A DNA stretch of 64,000 bases from Antarctobacter sediminis (GTDB lineage: Bacteria > Pseudomonadota > Alphaproteobacteria > Rhodobacterales > Rhodobacteraceae), in NCBI RefSeq assembly GCF_019218285.1, contig NZ_JAHUZG010000001.1, positions 1,240,001 through 1,304,000 on the forward strand. The letters are read 5' to 3'. The notes under the pieces are model-generated. The model searched no databases and was not told where the DNA came from. It was given only the letters and a program-made list of their open reading frames with translations. Below are positions 23,293-31,648 of the stretch, piece by piece. Numbering within the stretch: the stretch's first letter is position 1; every line of letters begins with the position of its first letter. Both the position numbers and the translations under genes were made by a program.

Positions 23293-24362
23293 GCCAGATG
23301 ACCATCGGGCGCGAAACCGTTCTGGAGGCGCTGAAGGCGATCAAGGACCCGGTGGCCGGCAGCGACATCGTCGCCAGCGGCGTCATGCGGGCCTTGAACG
23401 TGGATGGCGGCACCGTTCGTTTTGTCATGGAAATCGCCCCGCAGCACGCCAAGGCCTATGAGGCCGTCAAGGCCGAGGCCGAGGCGAAACTGGGCGCATT
23501 GGATGGCGTCGAAAAGGTTGCCATCGTGCTGACCGGCCATTCGGAAAAGGCCCCGCCAGACCTTGGCATGAAGAAAAAGGCCGAACCGCAGGGACCACAG
23601 AAGATCCCCGGCGTGGATCACATCATCGCCATCGCCAGCGGCAAGGGCGGTGTTGGCAAATCGACCGTATCGTCGAACCTTGCCTGCGCGCTGGCCGCGC
23701 AGGGCCGCCGCGTGGGCCTATTGGATGCCGATGTCTACGGGCCCTCGCAGCCGCGTATGCTGGGCGTGTCCGGTCGGCCCGCCTCGCCCGACGGCAAGAC
23801 CATCCTGCCGCTGCGCAATCACGGCGTCACCATGATGTCCATCGGCCTGATGACGAATGAGGATCAGGCCGTGGTCTGGCGCGGGCCGATGTTGATGGGC
23901 GCGCTGCAACAGATGATGATGCAGGTGCAATGGGGCGCACTGGACGTGCTGCTGGTCGATCTGCCGCCGGGCACTGGCGACGTGCAGATGACCCTGTCGC
24001 AAAAGGCCCATGTGGACGGCGCCATCGTGGTCAGCACACCGCAGGACGTGGCCTTGCTGGACGCGCGCAAGGGCATCGACATGTTCAGGCAGCTAAATGT
24101 CCCGATCCTTGGTATGATCGAAAACATGAGCACGCATATCTGTTCCAACTGCGGACATGAGGAACATGTCTTTGGGCACGGCGGTGTCGCCGCCGAGGCC
24201 GCCAAGCTGGGTGTTCCCCTGTTGGCCGAAGTGCCGCTGGATCTTCAGATCCGGCTTGCCTCGGACGGTGGTGCGCCCATCGTCACCAGCCAACCGGACA
24301 GCCCGCAGGCACAGGCCTTCCACGCCGTCGCAAGCGCGCTGGTGGCACGAGGCGTCGCATGA
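23289..24362 (+). CDS. mrp: Mrp/NBP35-type iron-sulfur carrier ATPase
   Basis: A 357-residue P-loop ATPase of the ApbC/Mrp family that receives and hands over [4Fe-4S] clusters. Residues about 8-80 are a MIP18/DUF59 domain (VLEALKAIKDPVAGSDIVASG). The deviant Walker A SGKGGVGKST is followed by LLDADVYGPSQPRML. The cluster-binding pair CSNC is near the C terminus (HICSNCGHEEHVFGHGG). It lies in a run of overlapping genes with DUF6494, a lipoate-ligase-like protein and DUF6505, suggesting Fe-S loading of the formate dehydrogenase system. A second, housekeeping Mrp may exist elsewhere. Confidence 0.93.
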   Translation: MSQMTIGRETVLEALKAIKDPVAGSDIVASGVMRALNVDGGTVRFVMEIAPQHAKAYEAVKAEAEAKLGALDGVEKVAIVLTGHSEKAPPDLGMKKKAEPQGPQKIPGVDHIIAIASGKGGVGKSTVSSNLACALAAQGRRVGLLDADVYGPSQPRMLGVSGRPASPDGKTILPLRNHGVTMMSIGLMTNEDQAVVWRGPMLMGALQQMMMQVQWGALDVLLVDLPPGTGDVQMTLSQKAHVDGAIVVSTPQDVALLDARKGIDMFRQLNVPILGMIENMSTHICSNCGHEEHVFGHGGVAAEAAKLGVPLLAEVPLDLQIRLASDGGAPIVTSQPDSPQAQAFHAVASALVARGVA

Positions 24363-25069
24363 GCAAGATCGCCGAACCGCTGACCTTCCCCCCCGCCATG
24401 AGCGGCGAAGAGGTGGGCGGCGATCCCTTCGATGGCGCGGTGATGCGCGCCATCCGGGGCTGTGACGCGGGACTGGTCTGTTACCGCGTTGCCGCCGACC
24501 GCATGGGCGCGGCTCTGGTGATGACGCCCGAGGTCCCGCTGGCCAAGGCGATGACCATGCTGCCCCTCTGCGGCGTGGGTTTTCAGAACGCGCTTGGCGC
24601 GCTGGCCCCGCCCGAGGTAGCGGTTCACCTTGCATGGGCCGGGGGCATCCTGATCAACGGCGCGGCCTGCGGTGCCTTCCGTTCCTGTGCCTCGGCGCAG
24701 GAGGAATCCGACGTGCCCGACTGGCTGGTGGTGGGCTTTGACCTGCCGCTGACGCTGGCCTCGGTGCCCGGCGACGTACCCGACCAGACCGCGCTGTACG
24801 AAGAAGGCTGCGCAGACGTACAACCCGAACGGTTGATCGAAGCATGGGCGCGGCACACGCTGAACTGGATCGCGCGTTGGGAATCCGAAGGCGCGAAACC
24901 GCTGCATACCGAATGGCGCGGATTGGCCCACGGACTGGGCGAAACCGTGGTGCAGGACGGCTGGTCCGGCACATTCCTTGGTGTCGACGAAGACTTTGGC
25001 ATGCTGCTGCGCGATGCCGAGACAACCCATCTTATCCCGCTGACCCACCTGCTGGAGGAAGCGCCATGA
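24359..25069 (+). CDS. Biotin/lipoate protein-ligase-like protein (DUF4444)
   Basis: A 236-residue protein resembling a divergent lipoate/biotin ligase fold, with GVGFQNALGALAPPEVAVHLAWAGGILING (shown here by its AWAGGILING motif) followed by a C-terminal barrel-like DUF4444 region (WRGLAHGLGETV, GTFLGVDEDFGMLLRD). The usual RRxxGGG motif of lipoate ligases is absent, so attachment of lipoate or biotin is doubtful. It overlaps mrp and the DUF6505 gene by four bases each, so it works with them. The substrate is unknown; a role in modifying or sequestering a maturation factor is a guess. Confidence 0.78.
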   Translation: MSKIAEPLTFPPAMSGEEVGGDPFDGAVMRAIRGCDAGLVCYRVAADRMGAALVMTPEVPLAKAMTMLPLCGVGFQNALGALAPPEVAVHLAWAGGILINGAACGAFRSCASAQEESDVPDWLVVGFDLPLTLASVPGDVPDQTALYEEGCADVQPERLIEAWARHTLNWIARWESEGAKPLHTEWRGLAHGLGETVVQDGWSGTFLGVDEDFGMLLRDAETTHLIPLTHLLEEAP

Positions 25070-25545
25070 AACTGGCTCGCGCCATCCATTTCGACGAAAG
25101 CGACATGAACGTCTTTGCCAGCCCGGCCCGCACCGGCGAATGGTGCATATCGGGCGGGTTCGAGTTTTCCAACTGGACCGAGGGCGACCTTGCCGGCAAG
25201 GCCCGCCAGGCCTTTGCCAACGGTTGGCTGGGGCTGGAAACCGGCGGACGTGTGACCTTTGTCGCCGTGACCGAAGCGGAACCCGCCGAAGTCGAAACCC
25301 TGACCGACCTTCTGGCCCGGCATTTCGTCACCTATTACGGTGCGCCCTCGGTCGAGGCCGCCCGCCCGGTCGCCGCCGAAGAGATCTCGCACATGGCCGA
25401 TCTTTGCGAGGATCACCCCGCCAATACCCTGCTGACCGTCGCGCGCGAACTGACCGACTCTGGCGTGCGCGAGGCTTTCCGCGTGATCGAGGCACAGGCC
25501 GCCGGGCTTGAGCAATTCGCGATCCATGGGTCGCTCGACGACTGA
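25066..25545 (+). CDS. DUF6505 protein
   Basis: A 159-residue protein (MKLARAIHFDESDMNVFA at the start; GEWCISGGFEFSNW near residue 25). It matches proteins annotated DUF6505, which occur with the ligase-like protein in alphaproteobacterial formate dehydrogenase loci. No catalytic motif or signal peptide is visible. The start overlaps the stop of the preceding gene as ATGA. The 3' end overlaps the sensor kinase gene by about 20 bases. Confidence 0.82.
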   Translation: MKLARAIHFDESDMNVFASPARTGEWCISGGFEFSNWTEGDLAGKARQAFANGWLGLETGGRVTFVAVTEAEPAEVETLTDLLARHFVTYYGAPSVEAARPVAAEEISHMADLCEDHPANTLLTVARELTDSGVREAFRVIEAQAAGLEQFAIHGSLDD

Positions 25546-27517
25546 TCGGGCCCGGCGGGCGCTGCGGCGCGCGCCCTCGGTGCGCCTGCGCCTGCTGGTG
25601 CTGGCGCTGGCCCCCTTGACGGTGCTCATGCCGCTCTTGCTGATCCTTGGCATGACGCGCTGGACCGCCGATTACGACGCGCTGCTGATCGGAAACGTGG
25701 AATCCGACCTGCGCATTGCCGAACAATATCTTGCGCGGATCATGGAGACCACGGGAGAGGAGCTGCGCGGGGTGTCGGAAAGCGCCGAGTTCGGCCGTGT
25801 GCTGGACGGCGCGCCGCACCTGCTGAACAGCTATCTCGCGGAAAAACGCGAGGTTCTGGCGCTGGATTTCCTCTATTACCTGCCCGAAGAGGCCGCGCTT
25901 GGCGATCCCTCGCGCTGGCCAGTGATCGTGGCCGGGCTGAACGGCACGCCAGCCACCGAGATCGACATCTTCTCGGGTCAGGATCTTGCGGCCTTTCCGG
26001 GGCGTCTGGATACCATCGCCCGCATTCCCCTGATCGAGACAGAGGCCGCCGTTCCCACCGAACGCACCGCCGAGGATCGCGGCATGGTGGTGCATTCGGC
26101 GGCCCCGGTTCAGCTGGATGGCCACACCGGCGTGCTGGTCGGCGGGATTCTTTTGAACCGCAACCTGCAATTCATCGATACGATCAACGCGCTGGTCTAT
26201 CTCAACGCCGTCACCGGCGGCGAACGGCAGGGCACCGCCACGCTGTTTCTTGACGATGTGCGGGTCTCGACCAACGTGCGGCTGTTCGAAGATGTGCGCG
26301 CCTTGGGCACACGGGTGTCTGCCGTGGTCCGTCAGGCCGTGTTGGGCGACGGGCAGACGTGGCTCGACCGCGCTTTCGTGGTCAATGACTGGTACATCTC
26401 GGGGTATCTGCCGCTGACCGACAGTTTTGGCGAGCGGGTCGGAATGCTTTACGTCGGCTTTCTGGAGGCCCCGTTTACCGCGGCCAAGCGGCGCGCCGTC
26501 CTGTGGATGCTGGCCGCCTTCGTCGGAGTTCTGGTGCTGTCGGCCCCGCTGTTCCTGACCATGGCGCGCGGAATCTTTGCCCCGCTGGAGCGCATCAACC
26601 AGACCATGCGCCGGGTGGGCCGCGGCGACCTGTCGGCGCGTTATGGCGATGTCGGCGCACGGGACGAAATCGGTCAGGTCGCGGCGCATCTGGACGACCT
26701 ACTGGGACAGGTGCAGGACCGCGATGCCCGCCTGCGCGCTTGGGCGGACGAACTGAACCAGCGGGTCGAGGAACGCACCGCCGAACTGCGCGAGGCCAAT
26801 GCCAAGCTGGAAGAAACCTATCGCCAGTTGGTGATGAACGAGAAACTGGCCTCGATCGGTGAAATCACCGCCGGTGTCGCGCATGAGATCAACAACCCCG
26901 TGGCGGTGATTCAGGGCAATGTCGACGTGATCCGCGAAACGCTGGGCGCTCGGGCCGAACCGGTCAGGACCGAACTGGATCTGGTTGACCGGCAAGTGGC
27001 GCGCATTGCCGCCATGGTGGGCAAGCTGTTGCAATTCGCCCGTCCCGGCGAGTTTCACGGCTACGAGGACGTGGTGTCTCTGACGCCGCTCGTCTCGGAT
27101 TGCCTGCTGCTGGTGGAACATGTGCTGTCGAAAAGCGCCATCACCGTGGAAACCCGGCTGGAGGACGCGCCCGAGGTCCGCGCCGACCCCGGCGAAATGC
27201 AGCAGGTCATCATCAATCTGATCATGAACGCGCTGCAAGCCATGGGACATGACGGGAAACTGACGCTTGGCCTGTCGGCCGAAACCCGTAACGGGCGGCC
27301 GGGTGTCTGCCTGAGTGTGCAGGACAGCGGCCCGGGCCTGTCCGAAGGCATGGCCGAGGCGGTCTTTGATCCGTTTTTCACCACCAAGCAGGGCGAAGGC
27401 ACCGGGCTGGGTCTGTCGATTTCGCAAACGCTGGTGCAACGTGCCGGCGGGCTGATTTCGGCCGGGAATGCGCCCGAGGGCGGCGCGCTGTTCCGCGTCT
27501 GGCTGCCTGCGGCGTGA
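25526..27517 (+). CDS. Sensor histidine kinase with periplasmic Cache-like domain
   Basis: A 663-residue inner-membrane kinase. A membrane helix at about 22-42 precedes a ~280-residue periplasmic region of Cache type (ESDLRIAEQYLARIMETTG; HTGVLVGGILLNRN; YLPLTDSFGERVGMLYVGFL). Then come a second helix, HAMP, a coiled coil (NQRVEERTAELREANAKLEE), HisKA with the phospho-acceptor His453 in GVAHEINNP, and an ATPase domain (NALQAM, DSGPGL, GTGLGLS). It is the last gene of the right arm; the response regulator at 10033-11361 ends the left arm. They are probably a split pair sensing a periplasmic ligand, perhaps formate. Start chosen as the second Met because it lies closest before the basic N terminus. 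Confidence 0.9.
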   Translation: MGRSTTDRARRALRRAPSVRLRLLVLALAPLTVLMPLLLILGMTRWTADYDALLIGNVESDLRIAEQYLARIMETTGEELRGVSESAEFGRVLDGAPHLLNSYLAEKREVLALDFLYYLPEEAALGDPSRWPVIVAGLNGTPATEIDIFSGQDLAAFPGRLDTIARIPLIETEAAVPTERTAEDRGMVVHSAAPVQLDGHTGVLVGGILLNRNLQFIDTINALVYLNAVTGGERQGTATLFLDDVRVSTNVRLFEDVRALGTRVSAVVRQAVLGDGQTWLDRAFVVNDWYISGYLPLTDSFGERVGMLYVGFLEAPFTAAKRRAVLWMLAAFVGVLVLSAPLFLTMARGIFAPLERINQTMRRVGRGDLSARYGDVGARDEIGQVAAHLDDLLGQVQDRDARLRAWADELNQRVEERTAELREANAKLEETYRQLVMNEKLASIGEITAGVAHEINNPVAVIQGNVDVIRETLGARAEPVRTELDLVDRQVARIAAMVGKLLQFARPGEFHGYEDVVSLTPLVSDCLLLVEHVLSKSAITVETRLEDAPEVRADPGEMQQVIINLIMNALQAMGHDGKLTLGLSAETRNGRPGVCLSVQDSGPGLSEGMAEAVFDPFFTTKQGEGTGLGLSISQTLVQRAGGLISAGNAPEGGALFRVWLPAA

Positions 27518-27617
27518 CCCCTGCCCGCGCCGATTCCATCGAAAACGCGCCTTGCTGCCCAAGCCCTGCCATCTTCGCATGGCCCAGTGACCGGGCAAAC
27601 CACCCGGTGACGACCCG

Positions 27618-28667
27618 ATGACCACTCAGGATGCCCCGCCCCTCGCGCCCCCGGGCGCAGGCCACGCCGGCCCGGCGCTGGCGGCGGATCTGCGCAGCCT
27701 GACCGCCTTTCGCTTTTTCGCGGCCTTCTGGGTGTTCCTTTTCCACGTCAAGGCCCGCACGGGCGCGGACGGCGGTCTGTTCTGGGACATCGTGGAAAAC
27801 GGTGCCCGCGGGGTGGATTTCTTTTTCATCCTCTCGGGTTTCATCATCCTGCATGTGTACGAACGCCAGATTGCCGAGGGTCGGTTTTCGCTGCGCCGTT
27901 TCATGGTCAAACGGCTGGCCCGGATCTATCCGCTGCACCTTGTGATGCTGTTGCTTTTCCTTGCACTGGCTGTCGCGGGCGGCCACGGCCATGACGGCGC
28001 GCTTGCTTCGGTTTTGCTGGTACATGCCTGGGCCGTGACGGACGGGCTGGTGCTGAACGGGCCAAGCTGGACGATTTCGGCCGAGTTCTTTGCCTACCTG
28101 TTGTTCGGGCTGCTGGCGGTGCGGGTCTATCCGACGTGGCTGCTATGCCTTGCCTTCGCGGCCAGCGCGCTGGCGGTGCATCTTTTCGCGGTATCGCTGG
28201 GCAAGACCGCCTTTCTGCACCTGACATGGGATTTCGGGGCCCTGCGTATCCTGCCGCTGTTCGTGCTGGGCATGATCCTGCGCCGGGTGGCCCCCGGCGT
28301 ATCGCCTTCGCTCGCGCTGGGGGCCGGACTGGTGGGGGTGCTGACCCTGCCGGTAATTGTGGCGCAAAGCGATCCGGGCTATGAATTGCTGCTGCCCTTC
28401 TGCCTGCTGATCGTGGCGGGGGCCTGCCTGTCGCGCGCCGCATGGTTGCCCACCAACAGCCGCGTCATGGTCTACCTGGGCGAGATTTCCTATTCCACCT
28501 ACATGATCCATGTCTTTGTAATCGTGCTGTGTTACGACCTGCTGCCCAAGCTGGGGATCCCTGCGCCGGGCTGGCCCATTGTCGGGCTGGTGGTGCTGGC
28601 AGGGTCCGTATTGGGCTATCACCTTGTCGAACGTCCGGCCCGCGATTGGCTGAACCGTTTCGCCTGA
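27618..28667 (+). CDS. Acyltransferase family 3 membrane protein
   Basis: A 349-residue integral membrane protein with about ten helices, of the OafA/NodX acyltransferase-3 family. The N-terminal motif RSLTAFRFFAAFWVFLFH carries the conserved arginine and histidine. SGFIILHVY and RIYPLHLVMLL are family blocks, and the C terminus has YLGEISYSTYMIHVF and HLVERPARDWL. Such enzymes O-acylate surface polysaccharides or lipids using cytoplasmic acyl-CoA. It stands alone between the fdh locus and the iron operon; its substrate is unknown. Confidence 0.92.
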   Translation: MTTQDAPPLAPPGAGHAGPALAADLRSLTAFRFFAAFWVFLFHVKARTGADGGLFWDIVENGARGVDFFFILSGFIILHVYERQIAEGRFSLRRFMVKRLARIYPLHLVMLLLFLALAVAGGHGHDGALASVLLVHAWAVTDGLVLNGPSWTISAEFFAYLLFGLLAVRVYPTWLLCLAFAASALAVHLFAVSLGKTAFLHLTWDFGALRILPLFVLGMILRRVAPGVSPSLALGAGLVGVLTLPVIVAQSDPGYELLLPFCLLIVAGACLSRAAWLPTNSRVMVYLGEISYSTYMIHVFVIVLCYDLLPKLGIPAPGWPIVGLVVLAGSVLGYHLVERPARDWLNRFA

Positions 28668-28704
28668 GCCCCGCTTTACCCACCTCCTGAACACCTCGCC
28701 GCAA

Positions 28705-28731
28705 AATCCGATTATTTTTGTCGGATTGACA
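28705..28731 (+). promoter_or_regulatory. Inverted repeat and -35 element upstream of the hemP/iron operon
   Basis: AATCCGA (28705-28711) and TCGGATT (28721-28727) form a perfect 7-bp dyad with a 9-base A/T spacer. It overlaps a TTGACA -35 hexamer (28726-28731). The geometry (half-site-N9-half-site) resembles the iron-rhodo box TGA-N9-TCA of RirA, with CGA/TCG instead. A repressor here would block the promoter of the iron-uptake genes downstream. Both the promoter and the regulator are inferred. Confidence 0.5.
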
Positions 28732-28825
28732 AACCCTACTAAAAAAGTCAGCTTAAAGCCATCCTAGCCAGCCCGGTCGAATCCGGGCCAAGCCAACCCT
28801 GCAATCCGGCACGCGGAGACCCAAG

Positions 28826-28975
28826 ATGCTGAACGCCAGCGACACCGCCGCAGATCACCGGACCCCGGGCGAAGGCGACCGGCGGCCGGCCCCGATCGGC
28901 TTTTCAACCCTGTTCCAGATCGAACGCCTGTTCGACCGGCTCGAAGGCAAGACCGGGGGGCGGACATGGGACTGA
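28826..28975 (+). CDS. 49-residue hypothetical protein, first gene of the hemP operon
   Basis: A short open frame (MLNASDTAADHRTPGEG..., ending GKTGGRTWD) preceded by cggagac. The C-terminal half contains GFSTLFQIERLFDRLEG, a plausible amphipathic helix. It overlaps the start of hemP by 10 bases, so it is probably translated and coupled to it. It was not recognised as any family. It could be a leader peptide or a small iron-response protein. Confidence 0.5.
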   Translation: MLNASDTAADHRTPGEGDRRPAPIGFSTLFQIERLFDRLEGKTGGRTWD

Positions 28976-29127
28976 ACAGCCTGCCACACACCGCCGACGC
29001 CGAGCCGCTGCCCGTCTATGACGCCCGCGACCTGACCGAGGGCGGAGACCTTGCCCGCATCCGGCTGGCCGACCAGTTGTATGTCCTGCGCATCACCCGC
29101 GCCGGCAAACTGATCCTCACGAAATGA
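28966..29127 (+). CDS. hemP: Hemin uptake protein HemP
   Basis: A 53-residue protein ending with the HemP signature: VYDARDLTEGG, then LADQLYVLRITRAGKLILTK (the RITRAGKLILTK end is diagnostic). HemP proteins accompany heme uptake genes and are controlled by iron; some act as transcription activators of heme-uptake genes. It is too short for ordinary gene calling but unmistakable. It overlaps the next gene by four bases (ATGA). Confidence 0.9.
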   Translation: MGLNSLPHTADAEPLPVYDARDLTEGGDLARIRLADQLYVLRITRAGKLILTK

Positions 29128-29600
29128 GCGGTATGGTCCAGAGAGGCGGTGCGCCCGTCGGCCATCTGTCGGACCTTGGTCCGGTCGAAACCGGCGCGGT
29201 CCTCTACCTGCGCCTGTGGAACGACGGCGCTGCCGCCCGGGCCGAGGTATGGAACGACTTTGCCCGCCACCTTGGGTCGGAACAGGGACGGCAGGCCCTT
29301 GGCGCCTTTGAATCGCTTTGCGATCTCTGTGCCCGCCATGGCCGCCGCCCGCTGATGCGCCACCATGTGACCTGCAAATGCCTTGGCGCCGACGAAAGCT
29401 GTTTCGCCACGCTGATCGGCTACGCCAGCGAAGGCGCGCGCGAAGACGCCCAGCTGCTGGCCATGACACTGGTGCGGCCCGACATGGCCGGAATGCTGGC
29501 CGGTCTGGCCGAGGATTTCGGGCTGGCCCTGCGCCGGATGACCGCCATGGCCCCGCGCAGGACGGCCCCCACCCATCCCCATAACAAAACACTGCACTAG
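29124..29600 (+). CDS. Hypothetical protein of the iron/heme operon
   Basis: A 158-residue cytoplasmic protein with cysteines in FESLCDLCARHGRR and HHVTCKCLGADESCFATLI. The five cysteines and two adjacent histidines could bind iron, heme or zinc. It starts inside the hemP stop codon (ATGA) and is followed after 24 bases by the imelysin gene, so it belongs to this operon. Family not recognised; a heme- or iron-handling role is suggested only by context. Confidence 0.75.
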   Translation: MSGMVQRGGAPVGHLSDLGPVETGAVLYLRLWNDGAAARAEVWNDFARHLGSEQGRQALGAFESLCDLCARHGRRPLMRHHVTCKCLGADESCFATLIGYASEGAREDAQLLAMTLVRPDMAGMLAGLAEDFGLALRRMTAMAPRRTAPTHPHNKTLH

Positions 29601-29624
29601 CAAACGCCAAAAGGACCAAAGACA

Positions 29625-30899
29625 GTGAAACGCAAGACAACCCTGACCGCCGCAACCAGCGTGCTGGCCCTGACACTGGGCACCGCCGCCTTTGCCGAGG
29701 TCAACAAGGCCGACGTTCTGGACACCTACGCCGACATCGCCGAAGCGGTCTATAGCGACAGCCTGATCGCCGCCCAGCGCCTGCAAACCGCGGTTGACGC
29801 CCTGATCGCCGCCCCCTCGGCCGAAACCCTTCAGGCCGCGAAAACCGCATGGCTCGCCGCCCGCGTGCCCTATCAGCAATCCGAGGTCTTTCGTTTTGGC
29901 AATGCCATCGTCGACGACTGGGAAGGCAAGGTGAACGCATGGCCGCTGGACGAAGGCCTGATCGACTATGTCGACATGACCTATGGCGGCCCCAGCGACG
30001 AAAACGCGCTGGCGGTGCTGAACGTCGTCGCCTCGCCCGCGCTGAGCATTTCGGGCGCCACCGTGGACGCGACCGAAATCACCCCGGCGCTGCTGGCAGA
30101 AACGCTGCACGAGGCCGACGGGGTCGAGGCCAATGTGGCCACCGGCTATCACGCGATCGAATTCCTGCTTTGGGGGCAGGATCTGAACGGCCATGCCCCG
30201 GGCGCAGGCAACCGCCCCTGGACCGATTACGCGCAGGGCGATGCCTGCACGGGCGGCAATTGTGACCGCCGTGGCGATTACCTCAAGGCGGCGACCGACC
30301 TGCTGGTCTCGGACCTTGAATGGATGGCCGCGCAATGGGCCGAGGGCGGCGAGGCCCGCACAACCCTGCTGGCGGACGAACCCGCCGGGATCACCGCGAT
30401 CCTGACCGGCATGGGGTCGCTTTCCTACGGCGAACAGGCAGGCGAACGGATGCGCCTTGGCCTGATGCTGAACGACCCCGAAGAAGAGCACGACTGCTTT
30501 TCCGACAATACCCACAACAGCCATTACTACGACGGGCTGGGCATCCAGAACGTCTATCTTGGCGAATACGTCCGGATCGACGGCGCGCTGGTCTCGGGGC
30601 CTTCGCTGTCGGACCTCGTTGCCGAAACCGATGCCGCCCTCGATGCCGAAATGAAGGGCAAGCTGGCACATACCATGATGGCGCTTGGCCGGATCAAATC
30701 CGCCGCCGAGGCGGGCTTTGCCTATGACATGATGCTGGAACGCGGCTCTGCCGCCGGCGAGGCGCTGGTCATGGGCGGCGTCAACGGCCTAATCGACCAG
30801 ACCCGCAGCATCGAACGCGTGGTCGCCGTGCTGGGCGCCAATGGCATCGTCATCGAAGGCTCGGACAGTCTCGACGACCCCGACGCCGTTTTCCACTAA
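29625..30899 (+). CDS. Imelysin-family periplasmic iron-regulated protein
   Basis: A 424-residue exported protein with a Sec signal (about 24 residues ending AFA). It is an imelysin/IrpA-type helical-bundle protein, with [19 protein letters not shown] and the GxHxxE motif [11 protein letters not shown]. It also contains [16 protein letters not shown]. The family takes part in iron uptake in the periplasm; the old peptidase name is not supported by catalytic residues. It leads the imelysin-bfd-bfr-di-heme-imelysin-DUF1513 series. A second imelysin is at 33152-34141. Confidence 0.92.
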   Translation: MKRKTTLTAATSVLALTLGTAAFAEVNKADVLDTYADIAEAVYSDSLIAAQRLQTAVDALIAAPSAETLQAAKTAWLAARVPYQQSEVFRFGNAIVDDWEGKVNAWPLDEGLIDYVDMTYGGPSDENALAVLNVVASPALSISGATVDATEITPALLAETLHEADGVEANVATGYHAIEFLLWGQDLNGHAPGAGNRPWTDYAQGDACTGGNCDRRGDYLKAATDLLVSDLEWMAAQWAEGGEARTTLLADEPAGITAILTGMGSLSYGEQAGERMRLGLMLNDPEEEHDCFSDNTHNSHYYDGLGIQNVYLGEYVRIDGALVSGPSLSDLVAETDAALDAEMKGKLAHTMMALGRIKSAAEAGFAYDMMLERGSAAGEALVMGGVNGLIDQTRSIERVVAVLGANGIVIEGSDSLDDPDAVFH

Positions 30900-30920
30900 A
30901 CCCCGAAAAGGTCCGCCGCC

Positions 30921-31196
30921 ATGATCGTCTGTCATTGCCAGAACATCACCGATCACGACATTCATTCCGCCATCGACTGGATGCGGGCGGCGGACCCCTC
31001 TACGCTCATCACACCGGGCAAGATCTATCACGCGCTGGGAAAGGCCGCCGATTGTGGCGGCTGTATGCCGCTGTTTCTTGGCACCATGCGCAAGAACCCG
31101 AACCTGGAAGTCCCCATGCACCTCCGTACCCTTCGGGACGGAGCAACACAGGAAACCCGACCATGCAAGGTGATCTCAAAGTCATCGACTACCTGA
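30921..31196 (+). CDS. bfd: Bacterioferritin-associated ferredoxin
   Basis: A 91-residue [2Fe-2S] Bfd protein, with [14 protein letters not shown] and later CGGCMPL providing the four cluster cysteines. Bfd reduces the iron core of bacterioferritin for release. It is followed by bfr, whose start lies inside the last codons of bfd (34-base overlap). The extra C-terminal ~25 residues beyond the conserved domain are probably an extension tolerated by the overlap. Confidence 0.93.
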   Translation: MIVCHCQNITDHDIHSAIDWMRAADPSTLITPGKIYHALGKAADCGGCMPLFLGTMRKNPNLEVPMHLRTLRDGATQETRPCKVISKSSTT

Positions 31197-31648
31197 ACCG
31201 CGCCCTGCGCAGCGAATTGACCGCGATCAGCCAGTATTGGCTGCACTACAAGCTGCAAGAGGACTGGGGCCTTGGCCACATGGCCAAGAAAAGCCGCGAG
31301 GAAAGCATCGAAGAGATGAACCACGCGGACAAGCTGATTGCGCGGATCATCTTTCTCGAAGGGCACCCGAACCTTCAGAAACTGGACCCGCTGCGCATCG
31401 GTCAGACGCCCAAGGAAACGCTGGAATGCGACCTTGCCGCCGAACAGGAAGCGCGCGAGATGTACAAGGAAGCCCGGGAATATTGCCACGAGGTCGGCGA
31501 CCACGTGACCAAGTTCCTGTTCGACGAACTGCTGGCCGATGAAGAAGGCCACATCGACTTTCTCGAAACGCAACTTGACCTGCTGGAACGTGTCGGCCCG
31601 CAGAACTATGCCCACCTCAATGCATCGAAAATGGATGAAGCCGAATAA
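31163..31648 (+). CDS. bfr: Bacterioferritin
   Basis: A 161-residue bacterioferritin storing iron in a 24-mer shell. The ferroxidase ligands are visible in the blocks [27 protein letters not shown] and [15 protein letters not shown]; the heme-ligand Met lies in the second helix region ([13 protein letters not shown]). The ATG at [12 protein letters not shown] is the standard start, giving the standard length. A longer open frame upstream is only the bfd region in another frame. Pairing with bfd supports storage and release of imported iron. Confidence 0.95.
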   Translation: MQGDLKVIDYLNRALRSELTAISQYWLHYKLQEDWGLGHMAKKSREESIEEMNHADKLIARIIFLEGHPNLQKLDPLRIGQTPKETLECDLAAEQEAREMYKEAREYCHEVGDHVTKFLFDELLADEEGHIDFLETQLDLLERVGPQNYAHLNASKMDEAE

